A DNA stretch of 64,000 nt from Glutamicibacter creatinolyticus (GCF_006094275.1 NZ_CP034412.1:2852001-2916000), one strand, 5' to 3'. Counted from the first letter of the stretch, positions 9,195-19,313 are shown. The notes: generated by a model not told the origin, from the sequence alone. Made by a program: numbers and translations.

Positions 9195-10766
9195 ATGAGC
9201 ACACCAACTCCGGACACCGCACCGAGCATGAGAGCCCTGGTCGATGAGCTGCGCGAAAAACTGGCGCGCAGCGCCCTGGGCGGCAGTGAAAAGTCCCGGG
9301 CACGTCACGTGTCCCGCGGCAAGCTGCTGCCGCGCGAACGGATCAGCCGGCTGCTGGATGAAGGCTCGGATTTCCTGGAGGTCGCCCCGCTGGCGGCCCA
9401 CGGACTCTACGACGATGCGAGTCCCGGCGCCGGGATGATCACCGGCATTGGCCAGGTCGCCGGGCGCGCGGTGATGGTGGTGTGCAATGACGCCACGGTC
9501 AAGGGCGGAACCTACTTCCCGATGACCGTGAAGAAGCACCTGCGGGCCCAGCAGATTGCCCTGGAGCACCGCCTGCCGTGCATCTACCTGGTGGATTCGG
9601 GCGGGGCCTTCCTGCCCATGCAGGATGAGGTGTTCCCGGACCGCGAGCACTTCGGGCGGATCTTCTACAATCAGGCCCAGCTCTCCTCGCGCGGCATCCC
9701 CCAGCTCTCCGCGGTGCTCGGCTCCTGCACCGCCGGCGGGGCCTACGTGCCGGCGATGAGCGATGAAACCGTGATCGTGCGCGAGCAGGGCACCATATTC
9801 CTGGGCGGCCCGCCCCTGGTGAAGGCCGCCATCGGCGAGGAAGTCAGCGCGGAGGAGCTGGGCGGCGGCCAACTGCACGCCGAGGTCTCCGGGGTGGTGG
9901 ACCACCTGGCCGAGAACGATGAACACGCCCTGTCGATGATCCGCGACATGGTGCGCACCCTGCCCGAACCCGCGCCGGGCCCGGAACGCGACTGGAACGA
10001 ACCGGCCAAGGACCCGGCCGGGCTGCTGGAGGCGGTCCCGGTGGATGTGAACGCCTCCTACGACGTGCACGAGGTCATCGAACGCATCGTGGACGGCGGG
10101 TCGGTCAGCGAATTCAAGCCGGACTACGGCACCACGCTGGTGACCGCGTTCGCCACCATCTACGGGATGAAGGTCGGAATCCTGGCCAACAACGGGGTGC
10201 TGTTCTCCGAATCGGCGATGAAGGGCGCGCACTTCATCGAGCTGTGCGACCAGCGCGGCATCCCGCTGGTGTTCCTGCAGAACATTTCCGGGTTCATGGT
10301 CGGGCGGGATGCGGAGGCCGGGGGCATCGCCAAGCACGGGGCGAAGCTGGTCACCGCGGTGGCCACCTGCCGGGTTGCGAAGTACACGATCATCATCGGC
10401 GGCTCCTTCGGGGCCGGGAACTACGCCATGTGCGGGCGGGCCTACTCCCCCCGCTTCCTGTGGATGTGGCCCAACGCCCGGATTTCGGTGATGGGCGGAT
10501 CCCAGGCCGCCGGGGTGCTGACCACCATCCGCGCCGAGGCCCGCGCCGCGGCCGGGGACCCGATGAGCCAGGCCGAACAGGATGACTACGCGGCCCCGGT
10601 GCTGGCCGACTACGACCGGATGGGCAGCCCCTACTACTCCACCGCCCGGTTGTGGGATGACGGGGTGATCGACCCGGTGGACACCCGCCGGGTGCTGGGC
10701 ATGGCCCTGTCCCTGTCCGACGGTGAACAGCTGCCGGACACCAACTTCGGAATCTTCAGGATGTAG
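9195..10766 (+). CDS. Acyl-CoA carboxylase, carboxyltransferase (beta) subunit; probable 3-methylcrotonyl-CoA carboxylase
   Basis: A 523-residue carboxyltransferase that moves CO2 from biotin to an acyl-CoA. It contains the N- and C-terminal crotonase-like halves, with glycine-rich oxyanion segments [11 protein letters not shown] and [15 protein letters not shown]. The second is typical of methylcrotonyl-type subunits (AccD1/MccB), as is the length. Two bases separate it from the biotin-containing alpha subunit, and a CitE-like lyase follows; this order is familiar from actinobacterial leucine-degradation (accD1-accA1) loci. Geranyl- or other branched acyl-CoA substrates cannot be excluded. 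No acyl-CoA dehydrogenase lies in this operon. Confidence 0.92.
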   Translation: MSTPTPDTAPSMRALVDELREKLARSALGGSEKSRARHVSRGKLLPRERISRLLDEGSDFLEVAPLAAHGLYDDASPGAGMITGIGQVAGRAVMVVCNDATVKGGTYFPMTVKKHLRAQQIALEHRLPCIYLVDSGGAFLPMQDEVFPDREHFGRIFYNQAQLSSRGIPQLSAVLGSCTAGGAYVPAMSDETVIVREQGTIFLGGPPLVKAAIGEEVSAEELGGGQLHAEVSGVVDHLAENDEHALSMIRDMVRTLPEPAPGPERDWNEPAKDPAGLLEAVPVDVNASYDVHEVIERIVDGGSVSEFKPDYGTTLVTAFATIYGMKVGILANNGVLFSESAMKGAHFIELCDQRGIPLVFLQNISGFMVGRDAEAGGIAKHGAKLVTAVATCRVAKYTIIIGGSFGAGNYAMCGRAYSPRFLWMWPNARISVMGGSQAAGVLTTIRAEARAAAGDPMSQAEQDDYAAPVLADYDRMGSPYYSTARLWDDGVIDPVDTRRVLGMALSLSDGEQLPDTNFGIFRM

Positions 10767-10768
10767 CC

Positions 10769-12784
10769 GTGGACCTGTTTGACAAAGTTCTTGTGGCGAA
10801 CCGCGGTGAAATCGCCGTTCGCGTGATTCGTACCCTCAAGGCCCTGGGCATCCACGCGGTCGCCGTCTACTCGGCCGCGGACGCCGCCGCCCGGCACGTG
10901 CAGGAGGCCGACAGCGCGCACTACCTGGGCCCGGCTCCGGCCACCGACAGCTACCTTGACATCGACAAGGTGGTGCAGGCCGCCCGGGACAGCGGGGCGG
11001 CGGCCGTGCACCCCGGCTACGGTTTCCTCTCCGAAAATCCGGTGTTCGCCCGGGCCCTGCAGGCCGCGGGCATCACCCTGATTGGCCCGCAGGTCTCCGC
11101 GCTGGAGGCCATGGCGGACAAGATCAAGGCCAAGGAGCTGGTGGCAAGCCGCGGCGTGCCGCTGGCCGCCGGGTTTTCCGCCGCCGGACTGGATGATGAG
11201 CAGATCACCGCCCGCGCCATTGAGGTGGGCTTCCCGTTGCTGATCAAGCCCTCCGCCGGCGGCGGGGGCAAGGGCATGGTCCAGGTCCACCGGGCCGAGC
11301 AGCTGCCCGGGGCGCTCGCCGCAGCCCGCCGGGTGGCGGCCACCGCGTTCGGGGATGACACGCTGCTGCTGGAGCGGCTGATCGAAACCCCACGCCACAT
11401 TGAGGTGCAGGTGCTCGGGGACACCCACGGGAACATCGTGCACCTGGGTGAACGCGAATGCTCACTGCAGCGGCGCCACCAGAAGGTCATCGAGGAGGCC
11501 CCCTCGGCGCTGCTCGGCGACCTGCCCAACGGTGAGGCGCTGCGCGCCGAACTGGGGGCCGCAGCAGTCCAGGCGGCCCGGGCGGTGGACTACGTGGGGG
11601 CCGGCACCGTGGAGTTCCTGGTCTCCGCCCAGCGCCCGGAGGAGTTCTTCTTCATGGAAATGAACACCCGCCTGCAGGTGGAGCACCCGGTCACCGAACA
11701 GGTGGTGCGGGTTCGGGGGCGCCAACTGGACCTGGTGGAACAGCAGGTGCGCATCGCCGCCGGGGCGCCGCTGGACTTCGGGCAGGAGGCGGTCAGCCTG
11801 CACGGCCACTCCATTGAGGCGCGGCTGTACGCCGAACGCCCGGAACACGACTTTGTGCCCTCCACCGGCACCATCACCGGGTACCGCGAACCCGCCGGCG
11901 CCGGGCTGCGCCTGGATTCGATGCTGGCCACCGGGGCCACCGTCTCCGCGCATTATGACCCGATGCTGGCCAAGCTGATCGCCACCGGAAGCGACCGCGC
12001 CGCCGCCCTGCAGCGCCTGCGCACGGCGCTGGATGAGCTGCTGGTCACCGGGGTGCACACCAACACCGAATTCCTGGCCGCCCTGCTCGATGACCAGCAG
12101 GTGCGCGCCGGGCAGCTGGACACCGAGCTGATCGCCCGCTTCCTTGACCGCTGGCAGCCGGCCGTCCCGGATTTCGCCGACTACGCCCAGGCCGCGGCCG
12201 CCTGGCTGGCGGCCCAGCCGGTGGGCCGCGGCCCCTGGTCCGGCACCGGGTTCAGCAGCACCGGGCCGCTCAGCCGCACCCTGCTCCTTGAACACGACGA
12301 GCACTCATGCCAGCTGCAGGTGACGGCCACGCCCGGCGGCTGGCAGCTGCGCCACGAGGACCAGCGGTGCGAGGTCAGCACCGGTGCGGGCCCGGTGCTG
12401 GTGGATGGCCGGGCGCTGCGCGCCCAGCTGGACCCCCAGGGCACCGCGTGGGTGCAGCGCGGGGCGGCGACGTTCGCGCTGCGCCGCGTGGACCGCGCCG
12501 AGCAGCTCTCCCGCTCCCTGGCCCTGCTGCAGCGTGCCGCCTCACCGCTGGATGCCCAGCTGCTCTCTCCCATGCCCGGGGCGGTGTGCGTGCTCAACGT
12601 GCAGGACGGCCAGCAGGTGCAGGCCGGCGACGTGCTGTTGGCGGTGGAGGCCATGAAGATGGAACACGAGATCACCGCACCGGCGGACGGAACCGTGAAG
12701 CTGCTGGTGGGCCTGGGTGACCAGCTCACGGCCCGGCAGCCGGTGGCGCAGATGCACTACGCCGAGGCGGCCGAGGAAGGATGA
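10769..12784 (+). CDS. Acyl-CoA carboxylase alpha subunit (biotin carboxylase + biotin carrier)
   Basis: 671 residues, GTG start two bases after the beta-subunit stop. The N-terminal biotin carboxylase domain begins KVLVANRGEIAVRVIRT, with the ATP-grasp glycine loop PSAGGGGKGM at about residue 170 and EMNTRLQVEHPVTE further on. The C-terminal biotinyl domain has AMKMEHEI, with Lys630 as the biotinylated residue. It carboxylates biotin with ATP and bicarbonate and works with the upstream beta subunit. The stop overlaps the next start as ATGA, indicating coupled translation. Confidence 0.95.
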   Translation: MDLFDKVLVANRGEIAVRVIRTLKALGIHAVAVYSAADAAARHVQEADSAHYLGPAPATDSYLDIDKVVQAARDSGAAAVHPGYGFLSENPVFARALQAAGITLIGPQVSALEAMADKIKAKELVASRGVPLAAGFSAAGLDDEQITARAIEVGFPLLIKPSAGGGGKGMVQVHRAEQLPGALAAARRVAATAFGDDTLLLERLIETPRHIEVQVLGDTHGNIVHLGERECSLQRRHQKVIEEAPSALLGDLPNGEALRAELGAAAVQAARAVDYVGAGTVEFLVSAQRPEEFFFMEMNTRLQVEHPVTEQVVRVRGRQLDLVEQQVRIAAGAPLDFGQEAVSLHGHSIEARLYAERPEHDFVPSTGTITGYREPAGAGLRLDSMLATGATVSAHYDPMLAKLIATGSDRAAALQRLRTALDELLVTGVHTNTEFLAALLDDQQVRAGQLDTELIARFLDRWQPAVPDFADYAQAAAAWLAAQPVGRGPWSGTGFSSTGPLSRTLLLEHDEHSCQLQVTATPGGWQLRHEDQRCEVSTGAGPVLVDGRALRAQLDPQGTAWVQRGAATFALRRVDRAEQLSRSLALLQRAASPLDAQLLSPMPGAVCVLNVQDGQQVQAGDVLLAVEAMKMEHEITAPADGTVKLLVGLGDQLTARQPVAQMHYAEAAEEG

Positions 12785-13575
12785 GCAGCATGGGCCCGGC
12801 ATGGCTTTTCTGTCCCGCAGACCGTCCCGAACGCTACGGCAAGGCGGCCGAACGCGCCGACGTGGTGATCCTGGACCTGGAGGACGCGGTCGCGCAGGAC
12901 GCAAAACACCAGGCCCGGCAGTGGGTGGGCGAATCCGCACTGGATCCGGCGCGCACCCTGGTGCGGGTCAATGCCGCCGATTCCCCGCACTTCGCCGAGG
13001 ACCTGGCCATGGTGCGCACCAGCGGCTACACCCAGGTGATGCTGCCCAAGGCCGAGGACCCGCGGGTGCTCGCCGAGCTGGAGGGGCTAAGGGTGTACGC
13101 GCTGATTGAGACCGCGCGCGGGGTCTTGGCGGCCGAGGACCTGGCCGCCCATCCGGCGGTCCACGGGCTGATGTGGGGCGCCGAGGACCTGGTCGCCTCC
13201 CTGGGCGGGACTTCCTCCCGGCGCGCCGACGGCGCCTACCGGCAGGTTGCCGTGCACGCCCGCGCCCGCGTCCTGCTGGCGGCCCGCGCCTGGGACAAGC
13301 AGGCGCTGGACTCGGTCTACCTGGACATCCCCGACCTGGCCGGGCTCGCGGCCGAGGCGGAGGACGCGCAGGCCAGCGGGTTCACCGCCAAGGTGCTGAT
13401 CCACCCCTCCCATGTGCCGGTGGTGCGCGAGGCGTTCGCCGGCACGCAGCGGCGGCAGTGGGCGCAGCGGGTGCTGCAGGCCGCGCAGAACGAGCGTGGA
13501 GTCTTCAGCTTTGAGGGCCAGATGGTCGACGAGCCGGTGCTGCGCCAGGCGCGGCAGATCCTGGAACGGGATTAG
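12781..13575 (+). CDS. HpcH/HpaI aldolase, CitE-like CoA-ester lyase
   Basis: A 264-residue TIM-barrel lyase of the CitE family. It begins PAWLFCPADRPERYGKAAERADVVILDLEDAV, with the catalytic base and metal region seen in LDLEDAV, ALIETARG and WGAEDL. It is coupled to the carboxylase alpha subunit by ATGA. The Mycobacterium tuberculosis homologue beside accA1/accD1 (Rv2498c) cleaves beta-hydroxyacyl-CoAs such as HMG-CoA. By analogy this protein could complete leucine catabolism by releasing acetyl-CoA. Its last four bases overlap the convergent TauE/SafE gene. Confidence 0.87.
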   Translation: MSSMGPAWLFCPADRPERYGKAAERADVVILDLEDAVAQDAKHQARQWVGESALDPARTLVRVNAADSPHFAEDLAMVRTSGYTQVMLPKAEDPRVLAELEGLRVYALIETARGVLAAEDLAAHPAVHGLMWGAEDLVASLGGTSSRRADGAYRQVAVHARARVLLAARAWDKQALDSVYLDIPDLAGLAAEAEDAQASGFTAKVLIHPSHVPVVREAFAGTQRRQWAQRVLQAAQNERGVFSFEGQMVDEPVLRQARQILERD

Positions 13576-14339
13576 CCCAGCATCTCGCGCACGCCACTGG
13601 CCAGCAGGGTCAGCGCCCCGGCGAACGCGATGATCACCACGAAGGCGCGGCTGACCTTGTGCGGGATTTTTGGGGCCAGCCAGTTGCCCAGCAGGATGCC
13701 GCACACCATGGCGATGGCGCAGCCCACCCACTGGCTCCAGTGCAGCTGCGGCATCCCGCCCTTGGCGATCAGCGAGGCAATGGAGAGCACAAAGAAGTAC
13801 AGCTGCACCGAGATCGCGAACTTCGCCTGCGGCCAGCGGCTGGCCACCGCGTAGGCGGCAATCGCCGGACCGGAGACCGCCGCGGTGACCGACATGAACC
13901 CGGACACCGCCCCGGCTCCAATGGCCAGTCCCTTGCTGTCGGCGGATTTCAGGTTCCGCAGCAGGAAGCTGGATCCCAGGGCCAGCATCACCATCAAGGC
14001 GATGGCGATGGAAAGTTTTGGTCCGCCCAGCTGGCTGGCGACCCAGGCGCCGGGGATGGTCATGATCACCGCCGGGACCAGCAGCAGCATGACCTTGCGG
14101 TATTCCACCTCACGGAACACCTGGGCCAGGATCAAGAAGCTGCTGCAGGTGCCCAGGAAGTTCACCAGCATGACCCCATCGAAGGGGCCGAGCACCATCA
14201 CGATGAAGGGTGAGGAGACCAGGGCGAAACCCATCCCGCTCACCCGCTGGGTCGAGGCGCCCACGAAGGTGGCGGCGCTGAGTGCGAGAATTGCACCGAT
14301 TGTCACCGTACCCACCGAGCGCGCCCTCCCAAAAGACAT
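13572..14339 (-). CDS. TSUP family (TauE/SafE) sulfite/organosulfonate-type permease
   Basis: A 255-residue membrane protein with about eight helices. It has the two-fold repeat typical of the family, with Gly/Pro-rich segments near GMGFALVSSPF in the first half and AVSGFMSVTAAVSGPAIAAY in the second. Members move small anions across the cytoplasmic membrane; the substrate here is unknown. The stop codon overlaps that of the convergent lyase gene by four bases, so no terminator can lie between them. The permease remnant downstream (14402-14674) is unrelated. Confidence 0.88.
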   Translation of the reverse strand: MSFGRARSVGTVTIGAILALSAATFVGASTQRVSGMGFALVSSPFIVMVLGPFDGVMLVNFLGTCSSFLILAQVFREVEYRKVMLLLVPAVIMTIPGAWVASQLGGPKLSIAIALMVMLALGSSFLLRNLKSADSKGLAIGAGAVSGFMSVTAAVSGPAIAAYAVASRWPQAKFAISVQLYFFVLSIASLIAKGGMPQLHWSQWVGCAIAMVCGILLGNWLAPKIPHKVSRAFVVIIAFAGALTLLASGVREMLG

Positions 14340-14401
14340 TGTCCGGGACTGAAACCAGCCCCGGACAACGCTACCTCATTGGCTGTCAGGGCGACCGGGG
14401 C

Positions 14402-14674
14402 CTAGTTCCCCGGCCCCGGCTCGGCCGGCGCACACTGGGCAACCGTGGTGTAGAAGCGGGGGCGGCGGTGCCGCGCCCGGATCAGGAACAGCGCCCCGGG
14501 GGCTAAGATCCCGGCGCCGACCAGGAACACCAGCCCAAACCCGCCCAGCAGCGGGGCGAGCCCGCGCAGGGTGCGGCGGAAGTACCAGACGCAGGCGAAC
14601 GCGGTGATCCCGTAGTAGAAGCAGATGATCATGCCCAACGCCAGGATGGTGTCATTCAAGACGTTCAGGGAAAC
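14402..14674 (-). pseudogene. C-terminal stub of an APC-family amino-acid permease
   Basis: The minus-strand frame ending at 14402 reads LNVLNDTILALGMIICFYYG, then a second helix and a basic tail. This looks like the last ~85 residues of an amino-acid/polyamine permease. Upstream the frame runs straight into transposase-derived sequence with no start or missing helices. The rest of the gene is gone, cut at about 14668-14675. The stub is GC-rich like the host chromosome, in contrast to the DNA to its right. It marks the left edge of the replaced segment. Confidence 0.75.
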
Positions 14675-14922
14675 AAAATGCCGCTGCTTTACGCAGCATT
14701 TCGTTCTCCATCTCCAGCTCCCTGATGCGTTTGAGTGCTTGGGGCATCTCCTTGCGCTCATCGGGATCAGCAGAGGAACTCATTCCAGGGGACTGGAACC
14801 GGGCATCACGCACACAGGTCTGCAGCGCGACTCTTCTATGTCTGTCAATTCGCAACCGGAAGCTCTTCAAGGAGTGCTACTGCATCGCGCTTGAACTCTT
14901 CGAAGTAGATTTTGGGGACGAT
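14675..14922 (-). pseudogene. Decayed IS3-family orfA (transposase helix-turn-helix protein)
   Basis: Two pieces of an OrfA are visible on the minus strand in different frames. An N-terminal piece at 14922-14845 reads VPKIYFEEFKRDAVALLEE and then meets a stop. A second piece, inside the frame 14870-14652, reads VALQTCVRDAR and then DERKEMPQALKRIREL, MENEMLRKAAAF, the leucine-zipper end of OrfA. The original ATG, the middle of the protein and all of orfB are missing, so the element cannot move. It is fused to the permease stub at about 14670. AT-rich DNA up to about 14985 may include the old IS end, but no second inverted repeat was found. Confidence 0.75.
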
Positions 14923-15014
14923 GACTCTCTACTTTTCAACACAACTTTACAAAAGTTATGCGGTCGAAGTGTCAACCAAACCTTCAGCAGGCCCGTCCAT
15001 GCGTAAGGCCGGAA

Positions 15015-15044
15015 CAGGATATGCCAGTTTCTCGGCACACCCTG
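15015..15044 (-). terminator. Stem-loop after the KAP NTPase gene
   Basis: An 11-bp stem with two G-U pairs (15015-15025 with 15034-15044, 8-nt loop) starts 17 bp beyond the stop codon of the KAP gene. On the minus strand it is followed by TTCC rather than a long T-run, so the call is moderate. Confidence 0.45.
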
Positions 15045-15060
15045 CTGAGTCGTTTACCTG

Positions 15061-18000
15061 CTAGCGCCCCAGAGCTTCGACGGCCGCTTGGTATGCTGCT
15101 GCCCTTTCTGGATTCCGAGGCTTGCGCTTCCTTGTTGACAACGCTCGGGGATCAGTCGTTTTGCTCCCCCGCACCGCTCTCGCGATAGCTGCTGTCACTT
15201 TGTCATTAGGTTCTTCCCCGATCCAGTGCTCGAGTGCACTTTCGACATCGTTTGCCACCACGCGGTCGAACTCGGGATCAGTGCGTGTTGCGTGGAGCAC
15301 GATAGCCGCACCGAGCGCTTCTCTTGCAGATCCTACTAGGAGCGGTTGCAAGACGGCTTTCACCTCGTTTCGTGTGTCAGCTTCAAGAGGAATAGTGATG
15401 AAAAGCCACTTGGTGGAGTGCTTCTCGGAAGCGCTGTCGAGCGTATCGTCGAGGATCGCTCGAATGGCGTCGGCGTACAGCCCTGGATCGGCCACTGCCA
15501 AAGCTTTCGCGAATGCAGAACGAGAAGCGTCTGGGACTGATGCCTCGGCTGTTTGATCCAGATAGGTTGCCCAGGTCGTTTTCGCTCGTTCCGATTCCAG
15601 CTCATCGCCACGGTCTGCGACGACCTTCATTGCATCCCTTGATCCGCTTTCTAGCGCAACCGTGACAGCATTGTCGAGTTCGAGGTGGTGCGTCAACGCA
15701 TCAACACGCTTTATGGTGTTGCTGTCAGGACCCTCACTAGCGACTAGGTCGTCGATCCGGGTGATGAATTGGTCGGCAACCTCCATACGGAGAAGCTGAA
15801 GATCAACGAGCGCCCAGAAATCTGCGGAGTCAAACTCGTTGACATAGCGCGCGAAGTTGCTGTTGACCGACGTCATGACTGTTGCAGACCACGCGAGTTT
15901 CGCCGTTGTTGCCAATGCGCGCTGCCGATGTGTGCCCCCGTGCGCCGCGACCGAGGTGAGAGCGTTGAGCAATTCGCTTTCTGTGGTAACGGAGACGAAC
16001 CCTGTCCCAATTACATCGGCCGCGGCGGTTGTCACTCCGTCTGTGAAGTCATAGTTGGTGCTGAACCAAGGCATCATTTCAGAGATCGCATCGTCAGCCC
16101 AATGTCTGAGCTCGTCGGAGGAGAATATGGATGCAGTGAGCCGACCAGCATCTTCCGGGGATCCGGAGACGCCAAACTGGGAGACCCATTTGTCGTGAAT
16201 TACCTGTCGTGCGGCAGATTCGAGTCGTCCAGCCAGAGTGGCGAGGTTCAACGCAGTGTCGACAAGGTCGACACCGGCACTGTCTGTTCCGTCATTGTCC
16301 GTAGACCAAGAGGTAAAGATCGCCTCAGCGAGCTTCTTCTGCCCTTTGGCTCCATGCTCTGCCATCGCTTTGATCACGGGAAGAGCCATCGAGCTGGCAA
16401 ACGTGCCTCCCGCGACCCAACCCGCGATCACATCGGCGGTGCGCCCTGTCGAATATACACGCTTTGGGCCATCGCCCGCGCCCCAACTTTGAATTCTGGA
16501 TGCGGCTCGAATGGCGAGGGCTACAGCTCCACTGAAGACTCTCGCGACCGGTGCACTGTCTTCTTTTACAGCTGTGGCACTCGCGGGAAGGGAGGTGTAG
16601 GTGAGGTAGGACAGCTGCTTTTCCGTCAGCTCCAACTTCTCGATTGCAACTAACGCGATCGCACATTCGTAGGTGTCTGCAGCGCTGCCGAGTGCCGTGA
16701 ACAAAAGTACTTCGTCAAGAGGTGCAGCAGGTTCAGTGATGCGGAAGGCAATGTCTTCGACCACGATAAGGTCTTCTTCATCTGCGGTGAGATCATCGTC
16801 ATCGCTCGCAGCCAGTTGAACTGCTTTCGAGAGAAGGCGGCTCGCAGTGCCGGTATCTAGATCCTCATGGTTCCAGTCAGCAAAGGATTCCCACGAGTCG
16901 ATGATCTCGATTCGCCGTTCCACCCACGTTTCAAACTCATCAGCACTGACTGCGGCGGAGATCAACTCACGCGCGCTCCAAACTTCCCCGTCGCTGTTTT
17001 CCTCGCTAGCATTGAGGACCGCCTTCCCAAGTAGACTGGCTGCTCCCGACGGTGCATTGCCAAGTATCGCGATTGCCCCGGCTACATCTGTAAGCGCATG
17101 CGGCCTTTGGCTGACGACGGCGCCAACTACTCTCGCGATCTCCGCGCTCCGCAGGGCTTCATTTCTCGTTGCTGCGGCAAGGAGCGCGGCCACCCCATTA
17201 TCTTGTTCTGCCGGGACAAGCTCACGAAGCACTGCAACAAGAAGTTCCCTGAACGATTCAGTGGATTCCATTCCGCCAGCGCGTGCTTCCTCTGCCAACC
17301 GCGCTAGCTCCGCAGACTGGTTGTTAGCGAGAGCCTGTCGCAGCGCTCGCGCATGTACGTTTCCGAGCAGTTGACTAAATCGATCTTGTCCCAGATAGAG
17401 GAAGGGCACATAGTCTACTTCCTCGGGGCCCCACCCAGCGGTTCGGGCGAGGTACCGGAATAATGGTGCGTTCTGCAGGTCGCTGATATCGAAGCCCGCC
17501 TTCGCGAGTGTGCTGTTCTCTTCAGCAGAGGCGTCAACCGAAGATGCTCGGGATCCCAATTCAATGAGATCCACGTCATTGAGTGCAGCTCGGAAAAACG
17601 CAGGATAGTCAGTCTTGAGAACTACCACTCGCGCGAGTACCTCGAGGTTCTTTGTCACAAGCCCATCTCGGAGAGATCTGGCGCCTGTGCGTAGTTCACG
17701 AGCGTGCGCAAGTCGGTAGTCGCTGCTGAACGCATTCAGAAGTCGAACTACGTGACGGGGGTCTCTCACATCATCGTGAATCAACATCATGATCACGTCA
17801 TCCATCTTCTGGCCGGCTCTTTCTGCGAGGGTGGTCGCCTGCTCATTGAGCAACGATCGGGCAAAGTCCCGCAGATCGAAAGTCTCGTGAACTGGAACTT
17901 CCTGCCTTAGGGTGAACAAGCGGTTGAGGAATTCGTGTGCGTCAGGGGTGCTCGCACCGTTGCCGTCCTCAATGGCAGACCGCACGATTTCCTCGTCAAT

Positions 18001-18879
18001 GGAGACGATGAAGATCGGTTGTCGGTCCTTCTTACACGTAAGCTGGAAGCTCCGAATCGCGTTCAACGCGGCAAGTATCTGCTCTTTCGAGAGCCGATCG
18101 ATGTCATCGACGGCCACGACGAGCCGAGTCTTGGCTTTATCAACCAGTGCTGCGAACGCTTGTTCTTGTTCGTCAGCTGCCTCGACCTTTGCTCGTTGCG
18201 TCACGCGCGCTCCGGATGCGAGTAGTCCTCCGAGGTTCACAGATCCAATGTCGATGCTGCTGCCGAGCCAGATGAATGGGGCAAAGAATGCGCCAGTCGT
18301 GACGAGCGGGATCACAAAGCTTGAGGTGGTTTTCCAGTTCTCGGGTGGCACCAGGAATGAGAGCAGCCCGATCAGCGCTGCCGCGCCGACCACTGCCAGC
18401 GCAATGTAGACGAGGAATCTGCTACGCGAAAGTCGTAGCTTCTCCTGTAGCTGGGTTGCGATTCGTCCGAGGGGCGAGAGCGCAAAGTCCGAAACGGTTA
18501 TTGATTGTGCGCTTCGCAGCGGTTCCAGGATCTCGTCAGCGTCCTTCGAGGAGACTTGTTTGGACGCAACGAGGGCTTCGGCGAATGCATATACGGCTGC
18601 GCGATGGAAGCCCACTGGTTCGTGACGCTCTGCCGACATCCTAATAAGGCCAAGGTTTCTGTCGCCTAGCAGCTTCGCACGGAGCAGCTCGATGATCGTG
18701 CTCTTACCCACGCCAAACTGACCGAGTAGGCCAATCATGCGCCGATGATTAGTGGGCTCGCTCACCATACGGTGCAAGTTGTCCGCGATGTCATCGTGTC
18801 CAAATGCGTCCTGGGACACTTCACCAACCGGTGCGTCAACGACAAACCAATTCCCGCTTGGGCGCACCTTTGCGCTCAT
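15061..18879 (-). CDS. KAP-family P-loop NTPase, membrane-anchored, with long helical C-terminal region
   Basis: A 1272-residue protein. Walker A is GQFGVGKST at residues 53-61 and Walker B is LVVAVDDIDRL at 253-263. Two predicted membrane helices (about 155-177 and 186-206) lie between them, the insertion that defines the KAP family (Kidins220/ARMS and PifA). After the NTPase come ~850 residues of mostly helical, Ala/Glu/Leu-rich sequence without a recognisable enzyme domain, possibly a sensor scaffold. The start at 18879 has AAGGTG eight bases upstream. Base composition is clearly more AT-rich than the flanks. It sits alone between a decayed IS3 orfA and a truncated TetR gene. PifA of the F plasmid blocks phage T7, so a defence role is plausible but inferred. 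Confidence 0.85.
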   Translation of the reverse strand: MSAKVRPSGNWFVVDAPVGEVSQDAFGHDDIADNLHRMVSEPTNHRRMIGLLGQFGVGKSTIIELLRAKLLGDRNLGLIRMSAERHEPVGFHRAAVYAFAEALVASKQVSSKDADEILEPLRSAQSITVSDFALSPLGRIATQLQEKLRLSRSRFLVYIALAVVGAAALIGLLSFLVPPENWKTTSSFVIPLVTTGAFFAPFIWLGSSIDIGSVNLGGLLASGARVTQRAKVEAADEQEQAFAALVDKAKTRLVVAVDDIDRLSKEQILAALNAIRSFQLTCKKDRQPIFIVSIDEEIVRSAIEDGNGASTPDAHEFLNRLFTLRQEVPVHETFDLRDFARSLLNEQATTLAERAGQKMDDVIMMLIHDDVRDPRHVVRLLNAFSSDYRLAHARELRTGARSLRDGLVTKNLEVLARVVVLKTDYPAFFRAALNDVDLIELGSRASSVDASAEENSTLAKAGFDISDLQNAPLFRYLARTAGWGPEEVDYVPFLYLGQDRFSQLLGNVHARALRQALANNQSAELARLAEEARAGGMESTESFRELLVAVLRELVPAEQDNGVAALLAAATRNEALRSAEIARVVGAVVSQRPHALTDVAGAIAILGNAPSGAASLLGKAVLNASEENSDGEVWSARELISAAVSADEFETWVERRIEIIDSWESFADWNHEDLDTGTASRLLSKAVQLAASDDDDLTADEEDLIVVEDIAFRITEPAAPLDEVLLFTALGSAADTYECAIALVAIEKLELTEKQLSYLTYTSLPASATAVKEDSAPVARVFSGAVALAIRAASRIQSWGAGDGPKRVYSTGRTADVIAGWVAGGTFASSMALPVIKAMAEHGAKGQKKLAEAIFTSWSTDNDGTDSAGVDLVDTALNLATLAGRLESAARQVIHDKWVSQFGVSGSPEDAGRLTASIFSSDELRHWADDAISEMMPWFSTNYDFTDGVTTAAADVIGTGFVSVTTESELLNALTSVAAHGGTHRQRALATTAKLAWSATVMTSVNSNFARYVNEFDSADFWALVDLQLLRMEVADQFITRIDDLVASEGPDSNTIKRVDALTHHLELDNAVTVALESGSRDAMKVVADRGDELESERAKTTWATYLDQTAEASVPDASRSAFAKALAVADPGLYADAIRAILDDTLDSASEKHSTKWLFITIPLEADTRNEVKAVLQPLLVGSAREALGAAIVLHATRTDPEFDRVVANDVESALEHWIGEEPNDKVTAAIARAVRGSKTTDPRALSTRKRKPRNPERAAAYQAAVEALGR

Positions 18880-19313
18880 TTACACCGCACCTTTCCACAC
18901 GCCAATACAACGCCATCTGTTCTCTCCACAGTAGCGATGACCCCAGCCACATGGACGGAGGTTAGGATGTGTCTGAAAATTGTCGCGCCCAGGCTATAAC
19001 TGCGTTGAGGATAACTGGGGCACGGTAGTGTTAGTCTCGTTACAATTGCCGACCCTCAGCACTCCACCGAACCATTGTCAGGCACTCCCTAGTTAAGCAG
19101 GGCTGACGCGAACATGTCATGTAGTCCCTCGGGTTGAACCTAGCACGCTCAAGCGAAGCTCAGCACTAGAGTTGAACCAAGAGACTCACTACACCTGCGT
19201 TGTTCATATTCACCTGACACGCATTCATACATGAAACTATCGTTGTGCTCGACTGACCTAAACCTTTAAAGCCACGTCAGCTTTTCCTGCCCCAGCTCAA
19301 CCCATCGTCAAAA
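18880..19313. other. Non-coding AT-richer spacer at the right end of the island
   Basis: This 434-bp stretch upstream of the KAP gene has no convincing open frame, tRNA or integrase. It contains the direct repeats TTGAACCTAG and TTGAACCAAG about 40 bp apart near 19130-19180, of unknown meaning. Base composition stays low until about 19340, where the GC-rich TetR coding sequence begins. The KAP promoter must lie in the first part, but no clear -35/-10 pair was identified. Confidence 0.5.

Noticed and set aside
19130-19185. TTGAACC direct repeats in the island spacer, considered as an attachment site or tRNA fragment
   Set aside because: They are only ten bases long, imperfect and too close together, and no integrase or cloverleaf is present.
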